Notes: generated by a model from the sequence alone, not told the origin. Counted from the stretch's first letter, positions 16,521-26,248 are shown. The stretch is 64,000 nt of DNA from Ascidiaceihabitans sp029251465 (GCF_042932805.1 NZ_CP170633.1:930001-994000), one strand, 5' to 3'. Translations and numbers: made by a program.

Positions 16521-17675
16521 TCAAAATACGACCGGGAACCCACCGTCTCTGAGTGCTTTGCGGCGTGCTTTGGCCCAGGCTGCCGCCCAATCCGCGGGTG
16601 CCGCAGCTTTGGTTGCGGTCCATGCCGCAGCAAGCGCGTTCTGGCGCGCGATCAACGCATCATTGTGATCTTGAGCATCTTCGCTCCAGACGCCTGCTTC
16701 GGTGTAATAACGCACCGCACCGGCGTGGTAGGGCACAACCCATTCCATGTTTTGCTTGTCGATGGCCCAGCCGCCAATGCCCGGCGAATTGCCGTCATAT
16801 TTGGGGAACAATTCAACCATCGCTTTGGTCATGTTGTACACGAGGTCGTCTTCGGTGGCTGCCATCGCGGTCAAAACCGGATAGGCATAGCCTGCGCCCT
16901 GATAGCCGTCTGTGCCATCGATATTGGCCCCGACGCGCGCTTTGTTCATCTGAAAGAATGGCGCGATGTCGATCATTCTGCCAAATCCTGCGGTGTCGGC
17001 AGGATCAATCGGTGGCCAGAATAGACCGCGTGGGCCGGCTGCGGCCTCATAGACTTTACCCGAGTTGGTGGAGGCGAATGCCGCGTCGACCTGACCTTCG
17101 ATCAGGCCATTCCAGCTGGCGCCGTAGCCGCCAAAATCGACACGCTCGACGTCGTCCCACGTAAGGCCGCCGTAGGCGAGGTAGGCTTCTGTGTTCACGT
17201 TCAGGGCAGGTGCGCCAACGATGTAGGCGACGCGTTTGCCTTTGAGATCGCTAAAAGTTTTGATGTCGAGATCACCCGCCACGCCCACGGCCAAGTTGAT
17301 TGCGCCGCCGTTGTTGGCCATCAAAACGCGGACCGGTTGTGGCCCCCAGTTTTCTGCGCCGAAATCAAACACGCCTTCTTGGGCCATGAAACTGCCACCG
17401 ACGCCGGTTGCAGAAAACTGCACACGCCCCTGACGCAGGGGTTCGGTGCGCGACACGTCGTTTTTGCCCGGTAGAACGCGCAGGTTCACGCCGGCTGCAT
17501 CCTGCAACGCGGCACCAATCGCGACCGATTGATTATAACCCGCAGAACCGGTGCCATAGGCCGTCCAGCTCAGCTGTTTTGGCAGCTCAAAGTCCTGAGC
17601 TGCAAGCAGCGTCGGCGCGGCGCCGATCGTGGCGCTAAGGCCCAAGATCGCAATTGTAGAAGTAAAGTAGTTCAT
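16521..17675 (-). CDS. TAXI-family TRAP solute-binding protein, 384 aa
   Basis: The start at 17675 has GGGAGGAAATT ahead of it and gives a clean signal peptide (MNYFTSTIAILGLSATIGAAPTLLAAQ cut near residue 26). The mature part shows TAXI features: YGTGSAGYNQSVAIGAALQ, the PGKNDVSRTEPLRQG stretch and VGAPALNVNTEAYLAYGG. It is a periplasmic protein that delivers substrate to the fused TRAP permease downstream and is the first gene of that operon. TAXI proteins often bind glutamate-like or other carboxylates; this ligand is unknown. Confidence 0.9.
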   Translation of the reverse strand: MNYFTSTIAILGLSATIGAAPTLLAAQDFELPKQLSWTAYGTGSAGYNQSVAIGAALQDAAGVNLRVLPGKNDVSRTEPLRQGRVQFSATGVGGSFMAQEGVFDFGAENWGPQPVRVLMANNGGAINLAVGVAGDLDIKTFSDLKGKRVAYIVGAPALNVNTEAYLAYGGLTWDDVERVDFGGYGASWNGLIEGQVDAAFASTNSGKVYEAAAGPRGLFWPPIDPADTAGFGRMIDIAPFFQMNKARVGANIDGTDGYQGAGYAYPVLTAMAATEDDLVYNMTKAMVELFPKYDGNSPGIGGWAIDKQNMEWVVPYHAGAVRYYTEAGVWSEDAQDHNDALIARQNALAAAWTATKAAAPADWAAAWAKARRKALRDGGFPVVF

Positions 17676-17919
17676 AATTTCCTCCCAAAAATTCTTGAAA
17701 TTGCTGCAATCACACGCAGCAAATATGGTCTGGCGGCCACTATTTCTGCGAAACAGCATTCCGCCCTGTGAAACAGACTATGGATCAGGGCTTTGACGAG
17801 TCAACACACCTTGGGTTTTACGCCCCGTCGGTTTTTGATGCTTTGCGCGTTGGCCGTGTCTAATCACATGTTAACGGTTGTGCCTTAAAAGTGCGCCTAA
17901 AGAAAAATTCGAGGCCAGC

Positions 17920-18786
17920 ATGCGACGACGTTTTTTCCAAATTTGGTCGGTGATGCTCGTGTTGTGCGCGCAGGTCGGGCATGCGGACGTTTTGACGGAT
18001 CAGGCTGAAACATTGACCCGCATCAACCTTGTTGGGCAGCAAAGGTTGCTTGCGGTCGAAATTTCGATGTCGGCGTGCATGGTTATGACCGGCGTCGACG
18101 TCGAGGCAAACGCGGCTTTGGTGAAAACCTCTGCAGACACGTTTGAACGCTTTTCGGTCGCGCTGCAGGCCGGTGACCCTGAGTTGGCGCTGCCTCCGGA
18201 AACCCATCCTGAAATTTTGGCGAATTACACTGTCGTTGGTCACAGCTGGCAGACATTTGCTGCAGCGTCCCGTCAGATTGCGTGGGGCGGCATTCAGTCG
18301 GTCACGGTGCGTCAGGTGCTTGCACTTGGTCCGGTCATCGTGCGCGACATTCAAATCGCCGCAGAGCTGGTCGAAACTGTGTACCGCGAGAAACTGGTCA
18401 CCAAAAAGGAAATGACCCGGACCATTGATATCGCCGCCCGGCAGGGGATGCTTGCCATGTTGCTGGGGCAGCAATTTTGCTTTGCCGCGCTCGATATCAA
18501 CCGTGCCGCGATGCAAGATGATTTGCGCGCGACGATGGAATTGTTCGCGGTGTCGATGGATGCGATGGCCAACGGCGACTATGATATGGGAATAATTGAC
18601 CCGCCCAGTCTGGCAGCCCTTGGCACCATGCAAGACATGAAGGGCCTGTGGGAAAACGCCGTGCCGGTGTTGGACATTGCCCTTGCGGATCCGGACAATG
18701 CGCGCGACGTGCTGCAGGATTTGGAGCCAATCACGCTGTCGCTATTGGATCTGTCGCAAAAGATGTTGAAAATCTATTTGAATTGA
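17920..18786 (+). CDS. secreted PilJ-type (type IV pili MCP N-terminal) domain protein, 288 aa
   Basis: The start at 17920 (GAGG 7 bp upstream) gives a signal peptide of about 22 residues (RRRFFQIWSVMLVLCAQVGHA). Two helical PilJ-type repeats follow, recognised by RINLVGQQRLLAVEISMSACMVM and IDIAARQGMLAMLLGQQFCFAALDIN, the Q-R-M-L-x-Q pattern of nitrate/NIT-like sensor bundles. There is no methyl-accepting, kinase or membrane region, so it is a free periplasmic sensor-like domain. It stands alone, divergent from the TRAP operon. The ligand is unknown. Confidence 0.65.
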   Translation: MRRRFFQIWSVMLVLCAQVGHADVLTDQAETLTRINLVGQQRLLAVEISMSACMVMTGVDVEANAALVKTSADTFERFSVALQAGDPELALPPETHPEILANYTVVGHSWQTFAAASRQIAWGGIQSVTVRQVLALGPVIVRDIQIAAELVETVYREKLVTKKEMTRTIDIAARQGMLAMLLGQQFCFAALDINRAAMQDDLRATMELFAVSMDAMANGDYDMGIIDPPSLAALGTMQDMKGLWENAVPVLDIALADPDNARDVLQDLEPITLSLLDLSQKMLKIYLN

Positions 18787-18967
18787 GGTCGCAGCGCGCG
18801 CTTGGCTTTGCACATGTGCCGCGCGGCTTTCGACAGTCTTTTATGGACAATTCGGTGCTGTTTTCTCGACCACGTCTGCTTTTCCTTGCACCTGCCGTGC
18901 CACGCCACTAGAAGGGCGCAAATTCTTGCCAGCGCCAGTTTAGGCGCCCTAATCCTATGGAGCACAC

Positions 18968-20299
18968 ATGCAGGTCACCGAGACGCTGAACGAAGGTCTG
19001 AAACGCGGTTATTCTATCACCGTCACGGCCGCCGAACTGGACGCCAAAGTCGACGAAAAACTGGTTGAAGCGCAGCCAGAAGTCGAAATGAAGGGCTTTC
19101 GCAAGGGCAAGGTGCCTATGCCGCTTTTGAAAAAGCAATTCGGCGACAAGCTGATGGGCGAAGCGATGCAAGAATCCATCGATGGTGCCATGAACGAGCA
19201 CTTTGAAGCGTCAGGCGATCGCCCAGCGATGCAACCCGACGTCAAAATGACCAACGAAGACTGGAAGCCGGGCGACGACGTACAAGTCGACATGGCCTAC
19301 GAAGCGCTGCCAGAAATTCCAGAAGTTGATCTGAGCAAGATCAAGCTGGAGAAAATGGTTGTCAAAGCGGACGACGCAGCGATCGACGAAGCATTGGCCA
19401 ACCTGGCCGAAACTGCCCAAGATTTTAAGGCCCGCAAAAAAGGCTCCAAAGCCAAAGACGGCGACCAAGTCACAATGGATTTTGTTGGCAAAGTTGACGG
19501 CGAAGCCTTTGAAGGCGGCGCAGGCGAAGCGTACCCATTGGTTCTGGGCTCCAACTCTTTCATCCCCGGCTTCGAAGAGCAGCTGGTTGGCGTGAAAGAA
19601 GGCGAAGAAAAAGCCGTAACGGTGTCCTTCCCTGACGAGTACCAAGCAGAGCATCTGGCCGGCAAAGAAGCCGTGTTTGATTGCACAATCCAAGAGGTTA
19701 AAGAACCTGTTGCTGCGGAAATCAACGACGAGCTGGCAACTAAATTTGGTGCCGAAGATCTGGCCGCGTTGAAAGGCCAAATCGGCGAGCGTCTTGAAGC
19801 TGAATACGGTGGTGCATCGCGCGCGATCATGAAGCGTGGCCTGCTTGATCAACTGGACGGTTTGGTTAGCTTTGAACTGCCGCCATCTTTGGTTGAAGCC
19901 GAAGCCGGTCAAATCGCACACCAGCTGTGGCACGAAGACAACCCGGAGGTTGAGGGCCACGATCACCCAGAGATCGAAACCACAGACGAGCACAAAACAT
20001 TGGCGACACGCCGCGTGCGTTTGGGCTTGTTGTTGGCAGAGCTGGGTCAAAAAGCCGAAGTCACCGTGACCGACGCCGAAATGACACAAGCGATCATGAA
20101 TCAAGCGCGCCAGTACCCTGGTCAAGAGCGTCAATTCTTTGAATTCGTTCAGCAAAACCAGCAAATGCAGCAGCAAATGCGTGCGCCTTTGTTCGAAGAC
20201 AAAGTCGTAGATCACATCGTTGAGCAAGCGACTGTCGCCGATAAAGAAGTGTCCAAAGACGAGCTGCAAAAAGCCGTTGAGGCGCTCGAAGAAGAGTAA
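18968..20299 (+). CDS. tig: trigger factor, ribosome-associated chaperone and peptidyl-prolyl isomerase, 443 aa
   Basis: Three domains in order. The N-terminal ribosome-binding domain carries the signature GFRKGKVPMPLLKKQFG (residues 42-58). The FKBP-type PPIase has KDGDQVTMDFVGKVDGEAFEGG and SFIPGFEEQLVG. The helical C-terminal chaperone domain is about residues 250-443, with NQQMQQQMRAPLFEDKVVDHI. Normal length for the family. Codon use is that of a highly expressed gene. It is monocistronic and followed 20 bp later by a strong terminator; clpP/clpX, its usual partners in many bacteria, are not here. Confidence 0.97.
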   Translation: MQVTETLNEGLKRGYSITVTAAELDAKVDEKLVEAQPEVEMKGFRKGKVPMPLLKKQFGDKLMGEAMQESIDGAMNEHFEASGDRPAMQPDVKMTNEDWKPGDDVQVDMAYEALPEIPEVDLSKIKLEKMVVKADDAAIDEALANLAETAQDFKARKKGSKAKDGDQVTMDFVGKVDGEAFEGGAGEAYPLVLGSNSFIPGFEEQLVGVKEGEEKAVTVSFPDEYQAEHLAGKEAVFDCTIQEVKEPVAAEINDELATKFGAEDLAALKGQIGERLEAEYGGASRAIMKRGLLDQLDGLVSFELPPSLVEAEAGQIAHQLWHEDNPEVEGHDHPEIETTDEHKTLATRRVRLGLLLAELGQKAEVTVTDAEMTQAIMNQARQYPGQERQFFEFVQQNQQMQQQMRAPLFEDKVVDHIVEQATVADKEVSKDELQKAVEALEEE

Positions 20300-20320
20300 A
20301 TTCTACTTTAGTGATTTACG

Positions 20321-20351
20321 GGGCCGCGTCCGCAGGGATGCGGCCCTTTTT
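20321..20351 (+). terminator. rho-independent terminator of tig
   Basis: GGGCCGC (20321-20327) pairs with GCGGCCC (20340-20346) and is followed by five T residues (20347-20351). The stem can extend inward with one mismatch. Confidence 0.9.
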
Positions 20352-20424
20352 CGTTTCGCAAAACCCAAGGCAGGCGTAGAAAAGCGTGTATTCGTATCCA
20401 AATCACCCTACGCAGCAGGGCTAC

Positions 20425-20988
20425 ATGACCAAAACCGCGCAACGCGCGTATGTCGCATCGGCGATTGAACGCGGCCTGCTGCCCGGGGATGCGATGCGCC
20501 GCGCTGATATCGTGTCGCTGAAGGCATCGAACGACCCTGATGTTCCGATCCAGTTTTGGCAGCTGTTTTCAGTGCTTGGCCCTGATCCGATCATTCAGAT
20601 CGTGCAGGATTTTTACGTCCGTGTTTTTGCGGACGAAGAATGGTTCACTTCTGTTTTTGCCCGTGTGGGCGGGGTCGGGTATCACATCAACACCCAAGCT
20701 TCGATGTGGGCGGATGTCATGGGCGGCGGGCCGTATTATCACGGCGCTGATTTCCGTCTGAGCTTCCACCACACTCACAATGCGATTGCGCTGATGAATG
20801 ATCGCGGGGCGGCGCGCTGGGTCACATTGATGAACCAGACGCTGGATGTATCAGACCAATATTTGCCAGATGATCCGCGGGTGCGGGTGTCTCTGAATAC
20901 GTTCCTGACGCATTTTCTGGGGAAATATGCCGTCGAATTCGGGTTGGGCGATGTTGGCGCGTTTGGTGCGGTGAACGGGCGTTTTTGA
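20425..20988 (+). CDS. truncated haemoglobin-like globin, 187 aa
   Basis: The fold is recognised from PIIQIVQDFYVRVFADEEWFTSVF, then the helix E/F region SMWADVMGGGPYYHGADFRLSFHHTHNAIALM, whose HHTH holds the presumed proximal haem histidine. The C-terminal helices are RWVTLMNQTLDV and RVRVSLNTFLTHFLGKYAVEF. An N-terminal extension of about 45 residues is longer than in minimal truncated globins. A GTG at 20386 would add 13 residues; I prefer the ATG at 20425, but neither has a strong ribosome site. It may bind O2 or NO; there is no operon context. Confidence 0.75.
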   Translation: MTKTAQRAYVASAIERGLLPGDAMRRADIVSLKASNDPDVPIQFWQLFSVLGPDPIIQIVQDFYVRVFADEEWFTSVFARVGGVGYHINTQASMWADVMGGGPYYHGADFRLSFHHTHNAIALMNDRGAARWVTLMNQTLDVSDQYLPDDPRVRVSLNTFLTHFLGKYAVEFGLGDVGAFGAVNGRF

Positions 20989-21001
20989 CGTGTAGGGACG
21001 A

Positions 21002-21728
21002 CTAGGCGCGCTGGATGTATTTTTGGGCGGTGATTGCCGATAAAATGCTCAGCGCGGCGGCCACCCAAAGGGCTGGGGTATAGCTTTGCGCCCAATCATA
21101 AATTTGACCTGCGAACCATGGTGCGAGCAACCCTGCCAAGCCCCAAGCTGTGAAAATACGGCCGTAAGCCAGTGGGCCCGCGTCACTTGGAAAGAGCAAA
21201 GATACTGCTGCTGGATAGGCCGCTATTGTGCTCCCATAGGCAAAACCCACGATCCCCAAAATCACAAGAGTCTGACCGGGAAACCCCGACAGCGCGAGGA
21301 GTGCAGCAGCACCAAGAAGCGGCAGGATTGTGAGAATCCGGCGCGGCGATACCCGATCTGAAAGCCACCCGGACAACAGGCTATCCCAAACCATTGGCAA
21401 GCCCAAACGCCAGACTGTACCCGATCCAAACCAGGTCCAGCCCGTTTGCTATGCTTGCTAGGCCGGCCCCTGTGGCCCCGAGGACTGCAATGACGATGTA
21501 AATTGTTGCCGGTTGCAGGCGTGAATAAAGGGCGGGACCAAATAGAACTGCTGTTGTCAGAAACACCAAGCCCGAGGCGTAAATCAGGCTGACGGTCGCG
21601 CGCGAGGTGGCAAACAACGTCTCAAGTGGGTCTAGGAAAACCGAAAATGCGTGGATCGAGCCAAGCACCATGGCCACCATTGATGCGGCAAAAAGGACTG
21701 TGCGTCCTTGAGAAGGGGATGGCCTCAT
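21002..21728 (-). pseudogene. MFS transporter remnant with internal deletion and frameshift
   Basis: The N-terminal quarter of an MFS permease (from MRPSPSQGRTVLFAASMV at 21728, four helices, ending SLAFGLANGLG) and a C-terminal third (SGWLSDRVSPRRIL to QKYIQRA) lie in different frames that meet around 21381-21406. The motif GWLSDRVSPRR is the usual loop between helices of MFS proteins. Together they give only about 240-270 residues against about 400, so a central block of roughly 120 residues and the reading frame are lost. The family resembles oxalate/formate or monocarboxylate antiporters. Confidence 0.75.
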
Positions 21729-21918
21729 GGCTGAACTGTACTGCAAGGACGCCACAAAACAACATTTTCGGGCCCGTTGTGTGCCTTTCAAAGGGTGTTG
21801 CGGCTGTTCGTGCGCCATGACTCTAGCCCAGCCCCCGTAGTACGCGCTTGCCTCTGTGCGGGTGTAAACCTACTGCTGTGCTCAGGGAATTTCCCGCGCG
21901 CTTACAGATTGATTGCCG

Positions 21919-22815
21919 ATGTCCACCAACTCCTCTTCTTCTCAGGTCACCGGCTATGCTGCGGCGTGGAGCATCGTTTTTGTCTGGTCATTTTGGTTGA
22001 TCGTAAGCCGTGTCGCCAACCAAAGCGGCTTGACGATCTATGATTTGGCGGCGTTCCGCTACGGTTTGGCCTCGGTGGTCGCAGTGCCTCTTTGCCTGTA
22101 TTACAAGCCTTGGCGTGGGCTGCGTTTGATGCAAATCGCAGTGCTTTCGTTCATTTTGGGCCCCGTTTACATCCTTGTCGTTTTTTCCGGATTTCTATTT
22201 GCGCCCGCCGCCCACGGGGGGATTTTTATGAACGGGATGCTGCCGTTAATCAGCATCGTTTTTGGCGTGGTTCTGATGCGGGTTTTGCCCGGTTTCAAAC
22301 AGGTTTTGGGGGCCGGATTGATCCTTGTGTCGGCGATTGCACTGGCGTGGGACGCCAGCGTAAGCAGCGGCGAAACAGCGTGGATCGGTGATCTGCTGTT
22401 TGTGATCGGCGCGCTGTTTTTTTCGACCTACGTGATCCTGTCAGAGCGCTGGCAGCTGGGCGCGATGCAAATCATCTTTTGCGGAACAATCGTCAATGCG
22501 GCGCTGTATCTGCCGGTTTGGGCGCTTTGGTTGCCCTCTGGCATTGCTGACGCGCCGATGGGGCCATTGCTGTTGCAGGCGGTCTATCAAGGGTTTGTGC
22601 CAAATCTGATCGGATTGCTGTTCATCGCGCATGCCTCGCGGACAATTGGCAACGGCAATACCTCGTTTATTCTGGCTGCTGTGCCGGGGGGCGGCGCGAT
22701 TTTGGGCGCGTTGATTTTGGGCGAAAGCCTAAGCCTGATCAGCCTTGCCGCATTGGTTGTTTTGACCATCGGATTGCTGATCAGCGTGCGCAGAAAGCGT
22801 CCGCAACCTGCCTGA
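21919..22815 (+). CDS. DMT-superfamily (EamA) transporter, 298 aa
   Basis: Ten hydrophobic segments in two EamA halves; the first includes WSIVFVWSFWLIVSRVANQSG and FRYGLASVVAVPLCLYY, the second LLFVIGALFFSTYVILSERWQLG and VPGGGAILGALILGESLSLISLAALVVLTIG. Typical length for a metabolite exporter of the inner membrane. The start is the ATG at 21919; no clear ribosome site precedes it. The gene is divergent from the broken MFS gene, and its substrate is unknown. Confidence 0.85.
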   Translation: MSTNSSSSQVTGYAAAWSIVFVWSFWLIVSRVANQSGLTIYDLAAFRYGLASVVAVPLCLYYKPWRGLRLMQIAVLSFILGPVYILVVFSGFLFAPAAHGGIFMNGMLPLISIVFGVVLMRVLPGFKQVLGAGLILVSAIALAWDASVSSGETAWIGDLLFVIGALFFSTYVILSERWQLGAMQIIFCGTIVNAALYLPVWALWLPSGIADAPMGPLLLQAVYQGFVPNLIGLLFIAHASRTIGNGNTSFILAAVPGGGAILGALILGESLSLISLAALVVLTIGLLISVRRKRPQPA

Positions 22816-22844
22816 ATCGTGATTAGAAAATACCCCGAGCAGCG

Positions 22845-23468
22845 TTAGTCATTTGCGGCGATTACAGCGAACTCGACGACAAAAACGCCGTTGGGCATGA
22901 CATTTTTCAGCGATTGCGGCAGCTCGGTTGTGCTGAGCGGGATGGTTCCGTGGTCACCAGGTTTTGCCGTTGAGGGCAGCGCAAAATCAAAAACGAACAA
23001 TGATTGTGTGCCCTCGATACGGGTAGGCGAATAGACCATCGTGCGACCACGTGGTTCGATCAAATCGCTGTCTTTGGCATCAAACGTCCAAACGGCAGGA
23101 TTGCCCGGCAGTTGCACTTGTAGCGGCCAGCCAAGCCGGATCAGTTGAACCCGCATTTTGGCCATCATGCCGTTGTCTTCGTGCGGCAAAATATGGCAGT
23201 GATAGACGGTCTTTCCGGTGACATCGGGGCGGAAATTCATGCGCACGACCGCTTGGTCCGGCATTTTGAGCGGTCCGACCAATTTTGTTGGCCGCTGACA
23301 TCCATCGTGCCTATCACCCGGCTGGGACTGGATCATCTCGAGCAACCTCGTGCGGAACGAAAACGGAGCAGCGTACAGCGCCTCAATGGTGATTTTCCCA
23401 TCCCGATGGGCCATAGCCAGATGACTGACTAAAATGATCGCCGATTTCATGGTCGTGATCCGTTTCAA
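22845..23468 (-). pseudogene. fragment carrying a multicopper oxidase C-terminal copper site, 207 aa frame
   Basis: Residues about 76-115 read VVRMNFRPDVTGKTVYHCHILPHEDNGMM: the HCHxxxHxxxGM type-1/trinuclear copper motif that ends multicopper oxidases. The first 60 residues do not resemble the family, and the three cupredoxin domains that should precede are absent, so this is a truncated relic in a new open frame. About 90 residues with no recognised motif follow the copper motif. It lies 40 kb from the intact multicopper oxidase at the right window edge. It could be a small expressed protein, but lacks the paired HWHG site needed for activity. Confidence 0.55.
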
Positions 23469-23794
23469 TTATGACCCATATTTTTGCCTTTAGTTGGTGG
23501 TTGCAGCAGTGTCTGCAGTGTTTCTGGTGATAGACGGGGAAAGAGCGGTGAATGCGTTTGGTCAATCATTTTGCCCCTTACGCGGCAACTTGAACGGGCA
23601 GGCGGGGTTTCATATTAAAATTTTTATCAAATAGGCAAATAAGGCAGCACCGCCAAAAGTTAACAAGAAGATACCCTGATTGACCTAGGAATTGACATAA
23701 TACCAACGCGCCCAAGAGCTAAACGGAATTTGCGTGAGGTGATCTGTTTCACCGGACCAGCGCCAAAAAATGTTTCGAATTTGGGAAAAATGTA
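23469..23794 (+). promoter_or_regulatory. intergenic region upstream of the RTX/Hint gene
   Basis: No credible gene in 326 bp. Two TTGAC-type hexamers stand close together (TTGACC at 23680-23685 and TTGACA at 23692-23697), about 100 bp before the RTX gene. They are candidate -35 boxes, but no clear -10 is seen at the right distance. The part from 23600 to 23700 is AT-rich. Confidence 0.35.
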
Positions 23795-26248
23795 ATGAGT
23801 ACGAACAGCAGCTCCGATCCTGCCTCGCAGAGTAACAGTGTGCACACTGGTACGTCTGGTACCGATACTCTAACGGGTGGTCTGGGCAATGACACGATCA
23901 ATGGCGATGCGGGCAATGACATCATCGCAGGTGACGGGCCTGTCGCGGGTGCGTGGCATTATGAAACCTATGATTACAACTTTTCCTCTTCTGCTGGGCA
24001 GGCGTTTGACATCGAAAGCGGTGTGCGCACGGGGTCGGGCTATGTCACGGATTTCGATGAAGGAAATCTGACCAATTCGATCAGAGGCACGACCGGCAAC
24101 CCCGAAGATTTCGGGGTCATTTACACATCGACGCTGGATGTAACTGCGGGTGGCACATACCGCCTGACGACCTCGTCTGATGATGGCTCGACCATCCAGA
24201 TTTTTGACAGCGCCGGCAACGCGCTTGATTTTTCGAACCAGACCGGCGGCGTTTTAGACTATCTGAACAATGACTTTCACCAAGGCACAACCACGCGCTA
24301 CGGCGATGTCGTTCTTGACAGCAATGAAACGTACACGGTCCAGATCCGGTATTGGGAAAATGCTGGCGGCGACGCGTTAAGCGCGACGATTTCCGGCCCT
24401 GATACTGGCAATGTTTCAGAATCCTTGTTGACGTCGTCGATGTTGGGTCTGGCCCCTGATCCTGATTATTCAGTGACAGGCGTGGCCGCTGGCATCGAGG
24501 GCGACGACGTCCTGAATGGCGGCGCTGGCGACGACACGATCCAAGGGAACGGCGGCGATGACACCATAAATGCAGGTGCAGATAACGACAGCGTCGACGG
24601 CGGCACAGGCAACGATTCCATCGAAGGCGCTGCTGGCAACGATACGCTAGAGGGCGGCACCGGTGACGACACGATTTATGGTGGTGAAACACCGACCGAC
24701 AATTTGCTGACCAACGGTTCGTTCGAAGACGGCACGCATGCTGCAAATGGCGTGAACGGTCTGGATGGCTGGTCAAACACCACAGGGTCACCGGATTCCG
24801 CAGACGACGGCGCGGCAGCTGAATCGTGGAACCCCGCGAATGAGGGCAGCGACGGCACCGGCTACGTCACCATGTGGACCTACGCAAACGGCAACCCCGG
24901 TGAGGCAATGCAGCAAACGCTGGCAACCCCGCTGGCGGCTGGTGAAAGCTATACCCTAACCTTTGATGCGATTTCTGCGGATCAGGTTGGCGGCACATGG
25001 TTCACGCCTTCTGACATTCCCGTCAGATTTGAAATCGTCGATCAGGCGACAGGCACCGTGCTGGGCAGTACGGTTGTCCAAGGCACCAGCTACGAAGAAT
25101 ACGAATTTGATTTCACGCCTACGACGGCCGTAAGCACAATCATTTTGCGTCCCGCAACCGAAGGCTCTGGCACCTATCCGTCAATTATTTTGGACAATGT
25201 CAGCTTGAGTGTGACGCCGGATCCGGACGGCGATGACGTCATCACGGGCGGGGCTGGCGATGATTTGATTTTTGGCCAAATCGGTGATGACACGGTCGAT
25301 GGCGGCGACGGCGATGATACGATCGACGGCGGCAAAGGCAACGACCAACTGACGGTTGGCGTCGGTGACACCGCCAGTGGTGATGACGATTCCGACAACT
25401 TCATCCTTGATTTTACCCAAACCAGCACGACGGGGTCCACCACGATCACAATCGATGGCGGCACTGGCGAAGACGCCGGGATCGACTATGACACGCTGAA
25501 TCTGTCAGGGCAGGGTGAATACACGCTGACGCAGACGGTCGATGCCGATGGGGATTCAACCAGTGGTACGGTGACGTATGCGTCCGGTCAGGTCGTTAAC
25601 TTTAGCGAGATTGAAAACCTCATCACCTGCTTTACGCCCGGTAGCATGATCCGCTCAGAGCAAGGTCAGGTTGCGGTTGAAAACCTTGTTGTCGGCGATT
25701 TGATCGAAACGCAGGATCACGGGTTGCAGGCCATTCGTTGGATCGGGTGTCGCAAGCTGGACGCAATTGATCTTCGGCTCCATCCAAAACTGCGACCCAT
25801 CCGCATTTCAGCAGGTGCCTTGGCCACAGGGTTGCCCAAGCAGGATCTGGTGTTGTCGCCTCAGCACCGCGTGTTGGTGCGCTCAAAAATCACCGACCGG
25901 ATTTGTGGTGAAGCCGAGGTTTTGATTCCGGTGAAAAAGCTGCTTGGCATTGACGGGATCGATATCGTTGCAGATCAAGAGGCGGTGACGTATTTTCACC
26001 TGCTGTTTGATCGGCATGAAATCGTGTTTGCCAATGACGCACCGACCGAAAGCCTGTTCTTGGGGGCGCAATCGTTGAAGTCGCTTTCGCCAGAAATGCT
26101 GGATGAAATCAACACTCTGTTCCCGGAGATTTTTGCGAGCGGTTTTGAGCAAACACCGGCCCGCACGATCCTGCAAAAAAACAATCGGATCGAAAATCTT
26201 GTGCGGCGTCACAGCGTGAACGCGCAGGCGTTGTTGGACATCAGCTAG
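23795..26248 (+). CDS. RTX-repeat protein with PA14, lectin-like and Hint domains, 817 aa
   Basis: No N-terminal signal peptide. In order: RTX calcium repeats (GGLGNDTINGDAGNDIIAGDG, about residues 28-48); a PA14-like domain (about 50-220) with GTYRLTTSSDDGSTIQIFD; a long RTX block (about 234-298); a carbohydrate-binding-like module (about 302-475) beginning LLTNGSFEDG; more RTX repeats (about 480-520); and a Hint (hedgehog/intein) domain from C610 in ITCFTPGSMIRSEQGQVAVE. It is secreted by a type I system presumably encoded elsewhere. The Hint domain may self-cleave. Such proteins are frequent in Roseobacter relatives and probably act at the surface in adhesion. Confidence 0.85.
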   Translation: MSTNSSSDPASQSNSVHTGTSGTDTLTGGLGNDTINGDAGNDIIAGDGPVAGAWHYETYDYNFSSSAGQAFDIESGVRTGSGYVTDFDEGNLTNSIRGTTGNPEDFGVIYTSTLDVTAGGTYRLTTSSDDGSTIQIFDSAGNALDFSNQTGGVLDYLNNDFHQGTTTRYGDVVLDSNETYTVQIRYWENAGGDALSATISGPDTGNVSESLLTSSMLGLAPDPDYSVTGVAAGIEGDDVLNGGAGDDTIQGNGGDDTINAGADNDSVDGGTGNDSIEGAAGNDTLEGGTGDDTIYGGETPTDNLLTNGSFEDGTHAANGVNGLDGWSNTTGSPDSADDGAAAESWNPANEGSDGTGYVTMWTYANGNPGEAMQQTLATPLAAGESYTLTFDAISADQVGGTWFTPSDIPVRFEIVDQATGTVLGSTVVQGTSYEEYEFDFTPTTAVSTIILRPATEGSGTYPSIILDNVSLSVTPDPDGDDVITGGAGDDLIFGQIGDDTVDGGDGDDTIDGGKGNDQLTVGVGDTASGDDDSDNFILDFTQTSTTGSTTITIDGGTGEDAGIDYDTLNLSGQGEYTLTQTVDADGDSTSGTVTYASGQVVNFSEIENLITCFTPGSMIRSEQGQVAVENLVVGDLIETQDHGLQAIRWIGCRKLDAIDLRLHPKLRPIRISAGALATGLPKQDLVLSPQHRVLVRSKITDRICGEAEVLIPVKKLLGIDGIDIVADQEAVTYFHLLFDRHEIVFANDAPTESLFLGAQSLKSLSPEMLDEINTLFPEIFASGFEQTPARTILQKNNRIENLVRRHSVNAQALLDIS

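Noticed and set aside
19211..20269. Long minus-strand open frame (352 aa) opposite tig
   Set aside because: A shadow of a gene with strong codon bias; the plus strand has all trigger factor domains and a terminator.
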